From assembly GCA_041917855.1 (NCBI GenBank), contig JAYRWT010000064.1, positions 1 to 13,451 of the forward strand: DNA of 13,451 nucleotides. Reading direction: 5' to 3'. The translations under genes and the position numbers were made by a program. The notes below the pieces were generated by a model. The model had not been told where the DNA came from. It made no database searches and worked only from the letters and a program-made list of their open reading frames with translations. This DNA is from CALBLZ01 sp041917855 (lineage in GTDB: Bacteria > Patescibacteriota > UBA1384 > CAILIB01). Positions 12,655-13,451 of the stretch are shown in pieces; the first letter of the stretch is position 1, and each line of letters opens with the position of its first letter.

Positions 12655-13451
12655 ATGCGTCTGATCTGTATTTTCCTCAGTGTCATACTTCTTGCTAGGG
12701 TATGGTTCCCTGCACAGGCACAAGCTCAACTACTACTCAGTACTCCAGGTACTTCGCCAAGTACAACTTGTGCAAGTCAGGTATGTAACACACTGCTTGC
12801 CGAACTACGCTCTGCACAGTCAACAATTGACTTTGCTATCTACGGTATACGTGGGCAACCTGCGATCTTTAGTGCTCTTGTAGATGCGGAAAAGCGCGGA
12901 GTGGCTGTGCGTGGGGTAGTAGATGTTGATGAGCATGGCAAAAGCTACTACGCAGATACAGAAGCCTTGCGGTCTTCTCTACGTAATGTACGTACCGATG
13001 CAGCACGAGCAGGCCCTGGCATTATGCACCACAAATTTATGGTCATTGATCAACAAGTTGTCTGGACGGGCTCTGCGAATGTAAGTGACAGCTGCACTGG
13101 TGGGTACAACACAAATGCAGGGGTGCTTATACATAGTCCAAGGCTAGCCGAAAGCTTTAGTGATGAGTTTATACAACTATATGAAGGGAAGTTTCTGACC
13201 AATAAAGAGTCACGGACAGTCATTAGGACTGAACAAACAAACCTTGGGCAGATAGCGGTTTACTTTTCTCCACAAGATCAACCACTCCGTAATCTCATTT
13301 TGCCTGTGCTGTCTGCAGCTAAGCAGAGTATTGATCTGGCCATGTTTTACCTAACTCAGCGCGATATCTCTGAGCTGCTCATGCATAAGGTGAAAGCAGG
13401 TGTGAGTGTACGCATAATCCTCGACGCCTCAGCTGCAGCTAGTTCTCGCGC
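12655..13451 (+). CDS. Secreted phospholipase D-family protein (3' partial)
   Basis: The frame is open from ATG 12655 to the window edge (265 codons), so the gene continues to the right. It starts with a signal peptide (MRLICIFLSVILLARVWF, then PAQAQAQ). The first PLD-like domain follows (about 38-175), with TIDFAIYGI, a conserved GVAVRGVVD turn and one full HxKxxxxD motif: H125, K127 and D132, followed by WTGSANVSD. A second domain begins near residue 205 with the parallel SIDLAMFYLT and GVSVRIILDAS; its own HKD motif must lie beyond the window. Two cysteines (39, 44) sit just after the signal peptide. Family members are phospholipases, nucleases or phosphatidyl transferases. A secreted two-HKD enzyme of this type is most like a Nuc/PLD hydrolase, and the substrate is not decidable here. 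Confidence 0.88.
   Translation, partial: MRLICIFLSVILLARVWFPAQAQAQLLLSTPGTSPSTTCASQVCNTLLAELRSAQSTIDFAIYGIRGQPAIFSALVDAEKRGVAVRGVVDVDEHGKSYYADTEALRSSLRNVRTDAARAGPGIMHHKFMVIDQQVVWTGSANVSDSCTGGYNTNAGVLIHSPRLAESFSDEFIQLYEGKFLTNKESRTVIRTEQTNLGQIAVYFSPQDQPLRNLILPVLSAAKQSIDLAMFYLTQRDISELLMHKVKAGVSVRIILDASAAASSR

Noticed and set aside
1..13451. Alternative genetic code (UGA as glycine or tryptophan, as in some CPR lineages)
   Set aside because: TGA ends the response regulator and the SanA-like genes in ATGA overlaps, and no gene has in-frame TGA codons.
1..13451. CRISPR arrays, insertion sequences, tRNA genes or phage genes
   Set aside because: No regularly spaced repeats, transposase or integrase motifs, or tRNA-like folds with a T-arm were seen on either strand.

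Overview
The window looks like chromosomal DNA of a bacterium with a compact genome, roughly balanced base composition and the standard genetic code (TGA serves as a stop). I suspect a Patescibacteria/CPR member, possibly Saccharibacteria-like. The reasons are the mix of gene families (SanA/YdcF, EVE, a thioredoxin-reductase-like flavoprotein, proline/threonine-linked surface proteins), very short intergenic gaps, 4-11 base overlaps and many unknown small proteins. That placement is inference: there is no rRNA or marker gene here. No mobile element, tRNA, rRNA or CRISPR array was seen.

Layout: (1) 3-4491, plus strand: a surface-anchored Ig-like repeat protein whose start lies left of the window, a GlpX-type fructose-1,6-bisphosphatase, and a membrane-anchored alpha/beta hydrolase. 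(2) 4517-4814: a promoter-like site, a 34-codon strongly basic mini-ORF and three consecutive hairpins, one of them the terminator of the gene arriving from the right. (3) 4815-7247, minus strand: a secreted protein of unknown function, then a SanA-like membrane protein coupled by an ATGA overlap to a PBP4B-like serine hydrolase. (4) 7311-9772, plus strand: a 139-aa protein of unknown function with a strong terminator, a 33-aa peptide that is almost entirely signal peptide, and an OmpR-type response regulator with its histidine kinase. (5) 9806-12530, minus strand: an EVE-domain protein overlapping a phosphodiester glycosidase with a Pro-Thr linker, then a thioredoxin-reductase-like flavoprotein with a His-rich tail overlapping a 54-aa membrane protein. 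(6) 12655 to the right edge, plus strand: a secreted phospholipase-D-family protein, cut by the window end.

The common theme is the cell envelope: secreted or anchored proteins, a SanA homologue, a penicillin-binding-protein-like hydrolase, and a sensor kinase next to a tiny exported peptide. The most consistent signal at sequence level is in expression. At six genes that head a transcription unit, a -10-like hexamer ends exactly 6 or 7 bases before the start codon. This is the geometry of leaderless mRNAs, and it also settles several otherwise ambiguous starts. A few other genes (the unknown proteins and small ORFs) instead carry Shine-Dalgarno sequences. The best candidates for something new are the exported mini-peptide beside the two-component system, the basic mini-ORF/structured RNA locus, and the terminator-abutting extended -10 promoters.
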